DNA of 64,000 bases, taken from positions 63,157,142 through 63,221,141 of the forward strand of contig NC_133896.1 in the NCBI RefSeq assembly GCF_964199755.1. The letters are read 5' to 3'. How positions within the stretch are numbered: the first letter of the stretch is position 1; each line of letters begins with the position of its first letter. Made by a program: the position numbers and the translations under genes. Shown here one piece after another: positions 49,397-60,485 of the stretch. The notes under the pieces were generated by a model. It was given only the letters and a program-made list of their open reading frames with translations. It was not told where the DNA came from and did not search any database. This DNA comes from Larus michahellis. Lineage: Eukaryota > Chordata > Aves > Charadriiformes > Laridae.

Positions 49397-52300
49397 GTGG
49401 GGTGGCATGGTCAAGATGGCTCTGCATCTGACACCCAGGGGGAGCGGAGCAGGGCTAGCTGGGCCAGCGTGCCTCACCGCTTCGTGCTCTGCATCGCCAC
49501 CCCATCACGTAGACGTGGTAACTACCGCAGAGGGACGCGCATGGCCGGATGAAACATTCAGACGAGCGACTTCGTCCCCGGCACGAACGTTTTGCTCCAG
49601 GCACGATGTGGCTGACCAACCACCCCCCTCCATCCTCGACACATTGTGGTGGGTGAGCCAGAGGAGGTAACAGTACTTCTCTTTTTTTTCACAGAAGACA
49701 AAGCTGCGGAAGACACCGATTCCCATGGCAACAAAGGCAGAGAAGAGGTGTCCCAAGATGTGATTTGCTGTCATCATACCCACCTCGCGGCAGATAAGGA
49801 CAAGCAATAGCTCTGAAAGGAACTGTTTCCATGGGACCCTTCCCAGCGAGCGCAGGCGATGACAGCCCAGCCGTCTGCCACGGCTTTCAGCGTGGAACGG
49901 GTCTGACTGGCAGAGAGCGGCAAAGGCAGCCTGCCTCCCTCATCCTCCTGCGAGGAACGGTGCCCTCCTCACTCCCCTTGAAGCCCGCCTAACCCTGAAC
50001 AAGCCACGCTGCCGCTCGCTCATCCACTTACCCAGGCAATTACACTGGGATAGCAGCCTGCAGAGAGCCACGCTCAACTTCGCAGCTAAACATCCTCCTG
50101 GGTATTTTTTTTAACCCATGGAGCGCTACCTTAAGCTATGCTGAAAGCTCCTTACAGAGCACACATTTATACTTTGGTAGCACATGCAATGCAAGCGCAT
50201 TTCCTTCCGACACTTTCATTTATCACACTCCTCCCCTCCCACCCCTGCCCCTTCGGTTCCCCGGGGAAAGTTACTGAAATTTATGCAGGAACAAAGTCAC
50301 CTTGAGCTTTAATCCACACCCTAGCAGGAGGAATAGTCTGTCGGCAATCACATCCACCCACTCTGCAACTGCGTGACAATGCTCACTTTGTTAGCACAGA
50401 AAATACTGGCTCCTTTTCTAGTCCTGGAGACAAGCTACCACAAAGGCTGGAGCAAAGAAAATGGACTGGGGAGAGAGGAGGGGGGGAAACCGGCCCTGCA
50501 CATTTGAGACTGAATGGGTAATGTGAGGTGAAACAGTGGAAGCGGGAAGAAAAGAGCAAGTCTGGCAAAGCAAGACCTTGACTTATGATAAACCTCCCCA
50601 AAGCGACTCCCTGCTCCCTTCCTAAGAAGAGAAGGCAGCTGAGAAAACCGCAGTCAGCGAAGTCGCAGAAGACGGGCAGAGATCCCCGTCCAGCTGATAG
50701 CAAAACAGCAGCCAAAACAAGTGGCAAAGTACAGCAGAACCAGGCACATAAAACAATCATCTGGATTTCGCCATCTGGGAGCAAAGGCCAGAGTCCCTCA
50801 GAACCAGGCTGGCACCCAGCTGCTGGGGCCATGGCTCCACATTCCCCCGACGCTCTCCTCCTCCTTCCCTCAGGGAAACCAGCCCTGACGCTGAGCACGC
50901 AGGACTAAGATGGTGGTTTTTTTTAGAAAAGGGCCTAGGCAACGCAGACGCGCACAGAAACAAAGCTCAGCAGTGGAAAGCCACCTCCAGCGGAGACCTT
51001 GCCAGCCCTGCACGCTTGCTCACCTGAGGTTTCGGAGGCGTGCGCTAATTCAGACATCCCTTGTGCTGGCGCAACGCTGCCGCACGCCTGCTGTCGCGGG
51101 CAGGGCTCCCACCTCTGCATCTCTCCTGGCCTAACAGCTCCTTGGCATTCAACAGCAGGAACCGCAGCCGCGTGTTGCCGTCTGTCCTACTTGTTGCCAC
51201 GCCGCGATAAGCACGTCCTGGGATGAACCTGCTTCTTCTGACTGGAAGAAATGAAACATTAATATTCCCAGAAGGATGCCAGAGTTACAGCAAAGGGCAA
51301 GGAGGATGAAGGAGAGGTGAGCAGAGAGTGGAGCCAGTCCCGATGAAACTGCCTCTCGGATACTCCCATCCTTCTGGCTGAATAGCGCAGTCAGCTATTA
51401 CCCAATTGCTTTGTCATTTTTGGCACTCGCTGCAGGCAGGCGCCAGCTTTTGTCAGCCCAATGTCGCTTTTCTCTGCCAGGCACCCCAGAGCGGATGAGC
51501 GAGTTTCTGGAAACTGGTCCCACCTGACAAACGGGGAAAAAGAGCGAGGATGTAGGTCTCCCGGTGTAGGAGCTCTCTGAGCTGAAACTCTCTGAGTGTT
51601 GAAATCCAGGAGCCCAGAGACGTCGACCCATCCCGAATCCCCAACAGTTTGCTTACCACACTATAAGGAAAGAAGATTTAAATAGCACACCTGAGTAATC
51701 TTATCCTCATCCACTGTTATTCCACTGGCACACACTGGATTATATTGTTACTTATGTGGCCCACAAGGACAAGAGGTGGCGGTGGATGGATTTCCCATCA
51801 TTGGCAACTGAGCAAGAACACCAATGGACACAGACTTCACCAATCCACCTAGAGGTCCATCAACTGCCACCTGCTGCTTTAGAACCATTCCGAAACAAGA
51901 TAGGTTGTTCCCAGTTTACCTGAGCTTCTGTAATCTCAGTAGCACTCTTGGTAGAAATCTTCCTTCTCCTGACAATTATCTTAAACCTAACAAGAAAGCC
52001 TCAAAGCTTGCTTTCTGCCCTTGTGCTCCAGGAGTACATTTTGATTTGCCCACTGCATCTGTTTTCATACACACCGGCACTCTGTTGCAGAGGTGGTCAA
52101 AGGAGACATTCCAGGAGAACCACCGGAGATCTGGCTGTACAGAGACACAATCGCCAATGCAAGAGAACCAAAGGGAACATTCACAGCAATTGCCCAAATT
52201 CTTCTTCTTTGCATTACTGTAAAAACTCATCTAAGCAACTCTCATTTAGCAAAGGCTTTAATAGAACCAAGGTGCTTTCACAGGCCTGTACGTAACGCAC

Positions 52301-53664
52301 ACCCCCCAAGATCCAACCCCACAAAATGGTCTAAGAGCTTGTATTTACAGCCTTTGGAGAATGGTAGGCTGTTTTACTAAAAGGATTAGATAAGGCTTGA
52401 CAAAGATGTAGGAAGGTGGCCATGCTGTGCCTTAGAAAACTTCTGCAACACAGAACCCAAAACACCCCTGTAGGCACTTTCAGTTAGAAAAGAAGGGGGG
52501 AGAAATTGCAAATAGTTTTGGCAGAGCACTTTGGCCACCGCTGGATAGAGGGCAAAATTCCACAGAGTGTAATCAGTGGTGTCTGAGACATCCCTGAACA
52601 GCTAGTGCTTCTACTGGTGAGATCGGTGGGACCATCTCAAAATAGGCACTTTCTCCTTTTATCGCGGGAAGAAAACAATAACCCTTAAAATATGCTGCTG
52701 CTTCTCCTCCCCCTTTTCCTGCAGAAGGGAAAGCTGCTCTTCTGAGTTTGGTGAGGACAAGAAGCTCACGCGCTCTCTAAGGCAGCCCTGGACTTAGAGC
52801 AGAAGCCCAATTCTCCCTCCTTCGGAGAGCAGTCATAACTGCCACCAGGCCGACTTGTCACCAGGCCATTGGGTTCCAGGCCTCCGATGCATCAGGATGC
52901 AGTAGCATTGCTTGTAGGGCACCTATTGCAAGGACCTTCCTTGATACGGAAAAACATTATGGGGCTGAAGCACACCTTTCCTTTCATAACCAATTCGGTC
53001 AGTCAGTCTGTCACGTCCTGGGCTACAGCCAAACGCCCAGAGACGAGTTCCTAATGCACTTCCTTTGTGCTCTGAAGTAACTCCGGCACTTCTGCTTGCC
53101 CAAACATTGGGCTCTGGAGATCACCTTCACAGTGGTGGTGATGGGGACTGCTACTATCAGCATTTTCAAATAGATACTCAGGCAAAGCTCTACTCCTTAG
53201 AGTACTTCCAGAGTAGGCTGGAAAATTCCTCCAGTAGGAAAAAAAAAAAAAGTGACAGAAAAGGGGTAAAAGTATGAATTGTTACTTTGCTTGAGGAACA
53301 GCATCATAGCGCCACCAAACCAGTTGGAGTTGAGGGACCAGAACCTGCAGGCATGGGGATTTCTCCACCAATCCAGTATTGTGCTCAACTCCAAATTTAC
53401 AGTGAAGTGTATCACACAAACACAATTACAAAGTTCCCCACTGCGTCCATTTAAACACAGCTAAGTGTAGGTGTGGATTTGTGTTTAAAGAAACAAGCCA
53501 CCGGAGAGAAGGCACAGCAGGGCCAGCAGCCACATGGCACTTTTAATTTCAGGTGAAGAACACCTGACTTCTACATGCAGATCAACAAATAAATAAATAA
53601 AACCAAGTATATACTCTGGCTTCTTCATTTAAGACCATTAATTACACTGTTATGGGCATGTCTG

Positions 53665-53702
53665 TAGGGGACTCTCGCAAAGCTGCTCGCGAGAGTCCCC
53701 TA
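53665..53702. repeat. Perfect 14-bp inverted repeat (hairpin) downstream of SLC37A3
   Basis: Arms TAGGGGACTCTCGC (53665-53678) and GCGAGAGTCCCCTA (53689-53702) are exact reverse complements around a 10-base spacer. It lies about 230 bp beyond the predicted SLC37A3 polyadenylation signal. See the findings for possible meanings. Confidence 0.95.
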
Positions 53703-53932
53703 AGGGAGAGTGACAAACCACAGCATGTGGGAACACAGTCCCTTGTTAGGTTGGGATGAGGGTTTGGTTTCAGTGTTAGCCAGGGCTCCGGCCTTCACAG
53801 CAGCTGAGTAAAAAGCAGCTGTTAGAGGTAGGCCTATAATGAGGAGGGAGAAAAAACACGCTCAGCAGAACCACATTGAGAAGAGTGGAACGAAGCACAC
53901 AGAGGAATTAGCCCAGATCAAGTCAAAGTAAA

Positions 53933-53938
53933 TTTATT
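53933..53938 (-). terminator. SLC37A3: Polyadenylation signal AATAAA for SLC37A3
   Basis: A perfect AATAAA on the minus strand about 2.4 kb after the stop codon. It is followed within 30-45 bases by a T/GT-rich stretch (TTCCTCTGTGTGCTTC on the minus strand, near 53893-53910), the usual arrangement of a vertebrate cleavage and polyadenylation site. No other canonical AATAAA was seen between it and the stop. Confidence 0.6.
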
Positions 53939-55677
53939 CATGTGACATCAGTTTGGACATGATCACATTGAAAACCTTTCTCCATCTGAGCACCTTGAGG
54001 AAATACAGAGAACCAAAAAATCCAGGACAACAACAACAAAACAATCCTGAAGTCCTCAGCGTGCCAAGCTAATTGAGGGTGGCTTCAAAGCACAGCCGCT
54101 CACTTACATGTGAGCTGCTGGGCAGCTTGTGTTTGCAGCGCTCACAACGCATCTGACACTTCTCGAGAGGGGACAGAACTGTTTACAGGAAACCATTTGT
54201 CACTGGGGCTTGCCTCTCCTCCTCCCCCCAGCCCCGGCGACGTCCCTTTCCCACCCCACCTTTCATCAGAAGCTTATCTAGTGGCCAGATGACCAGCCAA
54301 AAAGCTCATCCAGGTTGGAATTTGAAACCACGGATTCTCAGACACGGTGGCTGGGGCAAACGGTGCCACCATCAATTTTAGAACTAAATTTCAGGGGGTT
54401 TTGATTCTATTTGTACAGGGGCTAATGAGTAGCTTGGGATGTGAACACTAACCCCAGGGCATAATTCTAAGAACAGGATGACAGATTACCAGTCTCCTGC
54501 TCTAATTATACAGGCAAAAATTGGAATGGGAAATGAGAAGAGACAAGAACAGGATTCAGGTCCCTCATCAGCTTAATGGCATCGCTTTCCCAAGCATTAA
54601 AATTTTTCAAGGGTTAGCAAAAAAGGCAAGAATCACCTCCACCAAGAAAGAAAGAGACTCACTCTCTCTCAAAAAAAAAAAAATATATATAAAGTGGAGC
54701 AACTGAGTTTCACAGTAAGCAAAGCTGTGCAGAGAGCCATCACTGCAGAAGCAGCAATCACCAAACAACCGTTCGATACAGTAGAACCGTAAGGCACTAA
54801 TAATGTTCCACTCATTACAATCAGCACGTGACTAAAAATTGACATTCATAAATTTAAAAAATAAAATAAAATCACTGTACACTTTAAAAAGGCAACTTTT
54901 CCCATTTAAAAAGTTTCAAATTTTTAGCTCCAAGAACCTTCCTGCCCGCATGACTAGTTAGATTGAGTGTTTGATCAGAAATTCTGCTGGTTAACGCATG
55001 CCTATTACAATGAAACATCCCACGGCATAAGCAGAAAACAATCTGTTGAGAAAGTTACTCAACGATCCCATTAACATCACCAACAAATGTTAGAGGTGTC
55101 AGTCGGTCACCCTGCTTACCGCAGTACTGCAAAACACTCAAATACCACCACGCTAAGTGCAGTCACGTGTTTTTTAGTGCTGACTTGCATCTACCTTTCT
55201 CTTCAAGATACAACTGAAGCTTTAAAACCCTAGAGCTTGAGGTCCCCTGTGCAGCCACAGGCAGAGGAGCACAGGGAAAGACAGCAGCACTTGCTCACGG
55301 ATGCTATTCCACAAGTACACTGCAGTCCCTGTCTGGAAGCCCATGTCCGAGAGCAGCCAGGTCCCTTAAAATTCCTTTAATTCCATTCTGGTTCTCCTTT
55401 GCCGGAGATGAGCAATTGCCCAATGAGTATGAAATCAGTGACACCAGTTTCCTTCAGAGGGCCACCTGACAGTCCCATTTTGGTCAGTATTGATCAGAGT
55501 TCAAATAACAAAGCAGTAGCGAAAGTATTTGTGTCCCATTAGTGATCCCCAAAGCCATCCTTTAGACACAAAGGATCTATTAAGGCTTATTCTCAGAGAT
55601 CACAGTAAAAGTATTGCACACTATTTGTCTGCTTAAATAGTTAAAAACTGAAATCTCCTTTCCCAGAGATTAGTAAT

Positions 55678-55698
55678 ATTATTATTATTATTATTATT
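55678..55698. repeat. (ATT)7 microsatellite in the SLC37A3 3' UTR
   Basis: Seven ATT units followed by an A run. In the transcript this is an AAU repeat. Confidence 0.95.
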
Positions 55699-56086
55699 AA
55701 AAAAATGCTAAAAACAAATATGGAGGTAACTTCTCCATGTGGATCTACTGGAATACGTGACAGTTAATAGCTAAGGATAGCAGAGGTCCGTCAGTGTAGA
55801 GATTTAGCAACAGTATTTTTTAAGCAACCGGACAGCACAAGTTCCAAATAATTTTGCCCTTTCTAAAAGCTAAAGCGATCGTAAACTTCGACTACCCATG
55901 AAATGCACTGTATGATTTCACTGGCACAACAGAGCATCAAAATGCATTGCAAGACAGCCTCTCCACCGTCAGTTTTAAACAGCTGACCTTTGGTCAGGAC
56001 ATCCAGAAATAAATAAGAAAGGGTATAGCAGTGAGACCACCCAACAGAAGACCTTAGTGTGACTGCTGACATGGAAGAGTCTGGTA

Positions 56087-56105
56087 GGCCGGGACAATCC
56101 CGGCC
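56087..56105 (-). repeat. GC hairpin in the SLC37A3 3' UTR
   Basis: Arms GGCCGGGA and TCCCGGCC around a three-base loop, about 230 bases after the stop codon. A very stable short stem is expected in the mRNA. Confidence 0.9.
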
Positions 56106-56336
56106 AAGTCCTGTGGATTGTCTAGCTTAGGTCAGCAAGCTCCAGGATGCGGGTGGTCTCAGGACGGGTATTTGGTACTTCACTATTGAGCTTGCAAAGG
56201 CAGGTCAATCAAAGTCTTGCAGAGCCATTTTGAATTAGTCCAAACTTGGAGGATGTAAGAAACAAGTCTCCCAGAGTTTTGATTAGTGTCCCAGCTGTCA
56301 GGTCCGTACAACAGTCCTTCCAGAGGCAAGAAGTCA

Positions 56337-56429
56337 TCACTCGGCCAGCATTCGCAGGCGCCACTCATGCAGAAGCAATTTGACCTCCCTCACTATTAAT
56401 GGTGAAATGAACAGGATTGTTGAACTCGT
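56337..56429 (-). CDS. SLC37A3: SLC37A3 terminal coding exon with stop codon
   Basis: A 93-bp terminal coding segment after acceptor TTTTCACAG|ACGAG. It encodes 30 residues and a TGA stop (56337-56339). It begins TSSTILFISPLIVRE, which finishes the last membrane helix and matches the family closely. The following 15 cytosolic residues (VKLLLHEWRLRMLAE) are much less like the human tail I recall (IFSLVLRRQAHILRE), although overall length and the basic, leucine-rich character are kept. Together the six exons give 603 coding bases, or 200 residues plus stop, which fits the C-terminal 200 of the 494-residue human protein. Confidence 0.92.
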   Translation of the reverse strand, partial: TSSTILFISPLIVREVKLLLHEWRLRMLAE

Positions 56430-57254
56430 CTGTGAAAAGAAGCATATCCAGCACAATTAGCACAGAGCAACCATGGCTGCTGCCATCCTGTGCTCCAATG
56501 TCCATTCAAGGCCTCCTCAGAAAGATACAGGCTAAAAGAAGCGATGACAAAGTGGCACCGCAGATGGAAGGACTGAGCTTGCTCATGCAAAGATGAGCTC
56601 TTCACCTCCTCAACGGCCTTCCTCCTGGCCACCTCTGCTGCTTACCAAAGTGGCCTTTTCCCTTGCCAGCACAGATACAAAGACAATTCCTGGCACTTCC
56701 AGCAGGGAAGAAGAGGTGAATCGTACAGCATTCACCACTGTGGCACACTGATGAGATCAGGGCCTGAACAGTCTTCTTCCCCAGGGGTATACCAGGGCAA
56801 GGCATTTTCATTTTAGTTTCAAGATCCTCATCACTCCTTCCACTAATCTTCAAGGCCTAACAAGCAAGCAGCTTAACTTCAGCTCCCTGAAAATATTAGG
56901 AACTACGTATCATGGAAATGAAGGAGGTAAAAGTTCTGCCTTAGAAGTCAGTCAGGTGGTACGAGCTTTAGGAAACACGCATAGGTATTTCAATGCAAGT
57001 ATTTGTGTGCCTTCTGCCACAATCTCAGTTCCTGTTGGGCAGCGTGACTTTAAAGGATCCAAAATGAACCCAGTTGATTCAGACACCCTGAGGCAAAGGC
57101 ACACTAGAGACAACTTTGAGAACGGCATCAGAGTTCGCAGCTGCTGCAGAAATAGACTGCATGTCTAAACCATAATTTTCAGGCTCTCGCACAAAAACTT
57201 TCCATTGCAAATTGAACTTTGACAAAGAATTTTTTAAAAAAGGTGATTTCTTAC

Positions 57255-57320
57255 CATTAGAATAAAGAAGTAGAAAACCCACATCCATCCCAGGTTCTCC
57301 TGGATCAAAGACACTAGATA
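57255..57320 (-). CDS. SLC37A3: SLC37A3 coding exon (fifth in window, 66 bp)
   Basis: A 66-bp, 22-codon, phase 0/0 exon. The acceptor is a long T tract ending TTTTTAG|TATC, and the donor is CTAATG|GTAAG. It encodes YLVSLIQENLGWMWVFYFFI followed by LM. This is the loop and most of the last transmembrane helix (human YLVSLIRDKLGWMWVFYFFI by memory). Because its length is a multiple of three, skipping it would keep the frame but remove part of the last helix. Confidence 0.93.
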
Positions 57321-57890
57321 CTAAAAAAGAAAGGGTGAAAAAAAATTATTCAAACTGGGAAGATAAGCATGACTTACAGGCATTACTCTTTCATTTTCTA
57401 GAACTTGTGGGCTGTTAACACTCCATACAGAGCTGATCACAAAACCTTCCAGCTGATCTTTTCCTGTCAGAAGAGATGACTCAGGACAGCAGCCTTTCTG
57501 TATAAAGCCTACAGTCTCAGCAAAGCGGAGATACCATCCTGAAGCTTTACACTAATTCACAGCAACATAAAGACAGAACAAAACTACAGTTTCAAAGGGT
57601 GACAAATTGACTCCGCTGAATACAAGGTTTTTGCGCAGAACACTGGGACATAAGTGGATGTAAGTACTCTCAGAAGAACTAAAAGCTCTAGAATGGCTTA
57701 TAAATTACACAGGCATTTTCAAGAGCTACGAACCACGAACTACTTAACCCTTCATCGTAGGCTAGACACTTGAGACTACAGTCTGTTCTGAACTGCATCC
57801 TAGTTCAATAGGACTACACAGGCTACAAAAGAAAATGTATTCCCTATTAACAGATTTATATTCAGATGCTGTACAAGGGCCGCCCTTCTT

Positions 57891-57918
57891 CTAATATACC
57901 CACTACTGGGTATATTAG
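57891..57918. repeat. Perfect 12-bp inverted repeat in the SLC37A3 57321-59079 intron
   Basis: Arms CTAATATACCCA and TGGGTATATTAG around CTAC. In RNA this would be a 12-bp stem with a four-base loop. Confidence 0.95.
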
Positions 57919-59079
57919 CACAAAACAGGATCTGAATTTCTAACATGTTCATTGTGCGCTTGCTGCTATTCACACACCCCCAGAATGACATCATGCTTGT
58001 CTCTGTTGAAATAAATGCAATGTTAGAATGGGAGGCAGGTGGAATTTTTCAGAACTAAAGACCCAATTTTTATGATGACGTTAAGTTTGAATGGTATGTG
58101 TGGGGGAAGACAGAAACACTGTAGACAATGTAAGAAGAACATTGACTGTAACAGTGCACTTTAAGATGTCCACAAAGCACTTGTAATTTTCCCTGTTTAA
58201 AGGAGATAAGCAACATCTTTCCTACAAAACAGACACTGAACGATTGTATTTATCAGGCAATCAACGTCAAGTACAAACCTAAATCCCTTTCCAGAAAAGA
58301 AACTTGTATGCCTTGCCTGCATCCTTGGTATTTTACGAGCTCTAGAGGATGCCTGGAATAGAACTGGCTCCGATCTTGCAACTAAATCCTCCCCTCCCCA
58401 AAGCACCACTGTGTTCTTCCACATAGTTAATGCTTGTATTTGAGAAGAAAGAATGTCCCCAAGTGGGCACACTGTCAGCTTCCTTTTCTGCAACAGTCTA
58501 GTCTTCAGACCTGTGGCAGCATACTGTAAGGACTGTCGAAGCAAGTGGTGCCGGATTTACAAGGTGTAAAAGACATCCACAGATAAAAAGGTGAACCACA
58601 AATAAGAACAAATTTTAAATTACTTTGTAAATACTGTAACATTCATAATAGGTATTCTAATTTTACTTGATTATACAAGTAAACTTTTCTGTAAGCCAAG
58701 GTTTTGCTATTACCTTTGAACAAAAAATCCCAAACAAAACTTCAAAATATTTTATTTTCACTCTTTGTGAAGCTGACCTTTACTTGCTTTTTGGAGTTCA
58801 GGATATGCAAGTCTCTAAAATTCATTTGAATTATGAAAGTGCCATGACATTAACACCATGAATAGTTAGTTTAGCTTGTAATTTGTGTCCGCTGGAAGCT
58901 TAAGATGTACATGTTCCCTTGGTAGTTTCTTAAATAATTTCTTTAAAAACCAAAACTCAACCCTCTGTTTCCTTCTCTCTCTCCATGCAACTTTGAATTG
59001 AGGAATGAGCTGACATCTCTAACCACAACAGACTCTCTGCCTCCTTCCCCAGACCTCTGTTTCCCTTTGGTAGCCTCAC

Positions 59080-59231
59080 CTGGCCCACTGCAGCACCAAT
59101 ACTGCCAGTTCCATCCACAATTCCCGTGACCGTTGCCAGAGCCTCGCTGCTGCCTCTCACCAGATCCTGGCGCCCCAGGTCAGCAGAAATTGCAGAACTG
59201 ATCATGTTAGAAGGGCCTCCGATGAAAAATC
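59080..59231 (-). CDS. SLC37A3: SLC37A3 coding exon (fourth in window)
   Basis: A 152-bp exon between TTTCCAG|GATTT and GGCCAG|GTGAGG. It completes G|GA (Gly) and encodes FFIGGPSNMISSAISADLG, then RQDLVRGSSEALATVTGIVDG, then TGSIGAAVGQ. The GGPSNMISSAISADLG motif and the ATVTGIVDG-GS-GAA motif are the most conserved C-terminal signatures of the SLC37 family. The exon ends in phase 0. Compared with the human sequence I remember, changes are conservative (for example RQDLVRG for RQELIQR, DGTGS for DGSGS). Confidence 0.95.
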
Positions 59232-60206
59232 CTGGAAATGCCAAGAAAACAGCCTTGGTGCAAAAGAAGCACGAGGACAGGTTCTCAACAGAATATCTTC
59301 GAAACACAGGAGATGTTTTTTCCACCAGGCAAACTCAGGAAAAGGCTTAAGTCTAGGGACAGCGTTCACAGACTAATTGTAGGTAGAAGTGTACGCTCAC
59401 AGCTGAAGCATATGGTCATGGCACACCTTGTGCACCTGGAGGAAGCACACAGAAATTGCCAACAAGTGTATTTTTATCCAACAGCAAAACCGAGGTAATG
59501 AGCTGTAGCACGCTCTGCAAGAAGAGCCAGGACACACCAAACTGAATACAGAAAGTTACTTTCGAACAGCATGCATATGCAAACCCTCAACACGAAGCAG
59601 ATTTAGACACATTTCTACTTTGGAGTAGTACACCCCCCCATGCTACTGCTTCAGTCTCCAGGGACTGGTGAAGGAGAAAAAATGCAACAGGACAGAGAGT
59701 TCTGAAGTAGGAGCGTTTGAAAAGAAAGACGCTATTCATGCAGGCTAATCTTAATTCCATAACACAGCATAGTATGTCTGGTAGCACACAAAGCTTGTGA
59801 CCCCCCACAATACACAGGGCATTTGGGGTTCTGACAAACACCCTCAAATTTGAGCTGCAACTCATGACTTTGCCATATATGCCACATACACACTTCCTCA
59901 GACACCAGATCACTGCTAAGTATTTTGGCATAAATCTGTCCTCATCATACTGAGCCAAGGCAGACCCCTTTAGTTCCAAGCCATTATTCTATAGTCTATA
60001 TTCTACACCTCCCTCCGTAAGGTAGTTTTTCTACGGCTGTATTCCAAAAGTAACAGAAATTGGGCCTCAGCTTTCACTCTTTCTGCAAAACCAGTAGATA
60101 TGGCAGTGCACACAAATGCATTACCACCTCCTGAGGCTGGTGTAACTGATTTTTCTGCAACGTATATATATGTCTACTAGCATAACACTGGCATTCGATA
60201 AGATAC

Positions 60207-60254
60207 CTGTAATTGCCATGATCACCGCATTGATAGGTTTGCTGTTCGGAGAAC
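60207..60254 (-). CDS. SLC37A3: SLC37A3 coding exon (third in window, 48 bp)
   Basis: A short 48-bp exon, too small to be noticed without its neighbours. Acceptor TCTTGCAG|GTTCTCC, donor ATTACAG|GTATC. The first two bases complete an Arg codon started in the previous exon (C|GT). It encodes SPNSKPINAVIMAIT and its final G starts a Gly codon. This matches the R-SPNDKS-INALLMTVTG stretch that I recall for human SLC37A3, a loop followed by the start of a transmembrane helix. A CR1 fragment lies only about 70 bp upstream of its acceptor. Confidence 0.92.
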
Positions 60255-60326
60255 CTGCAAGAGAAAGACCAGATGACTGTAAATAAAACAAATGAACTTG
60301 AGAAAGCCACTTATTTAGGATCAGAA

Positions 60327-60485
60327 AGAATCACAGAATGGTAGGGGTTGGAAGGGACCTTCAGAGATCATCTAGTCCGACCCCTCTGCCAAAGCAGGTT
60401 CACGTAGAGCAGGTTGGACAGGAACTCATCCAGGAGGGTTTTGAATATCTCCAGGGAAGGAGACTCCACCACCTCTCTGGGCATG
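60327..60485 (-). mobile_element. CR1 LINE 3' end inside an SLC37A3 intron
   Basis: On the minus strand the fragment ends ACCATTCTGTGATTC after GATGATCTCTGAAGGTCCC. Its upstream part corresponds to the GDSP-SLEIFKTLLDEFL pol C-terminus. It lies in the gene's own orientation, with its 3' end 72 bp upstream of the acceptor of the 48-bp exon. Confidence 0.9.

Larger units (their letters stand above)
46608..53914. other. Intergenic spacer upstream of the SLC37A3 3' end, no gene recognised
   Basis: Contains a MIR-like remnant, a short inverted repeat near 49.4 kb and an 18-bp perfect palindrome at 47724-47741. A unique-looking, moderately AT-rich block lies at about 47.5-48.4 kb. No coding or structural-RNA gene is supported. 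Confidence 0.6.
53915..56336 (-). other. SLC37A3: SLC37A3 3' untranslated region
   Basis: From the TGA stop to the predicted cleavage site just beyond AATAAA, about 2.4 kb with no further coding exon seen. It contains an (ATT)7 microsatellite (55678-55698), an A-rich/TA run (54671-54690) and a compact GC hairpin (56087-56105). An alternative weaker signal ATTAAA (plus-strand TTTAAT near 55377) could give a shorter form of roughly 0.95 kb. The end is inferred from signals, not from transcripts. Confidence 0.6.
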
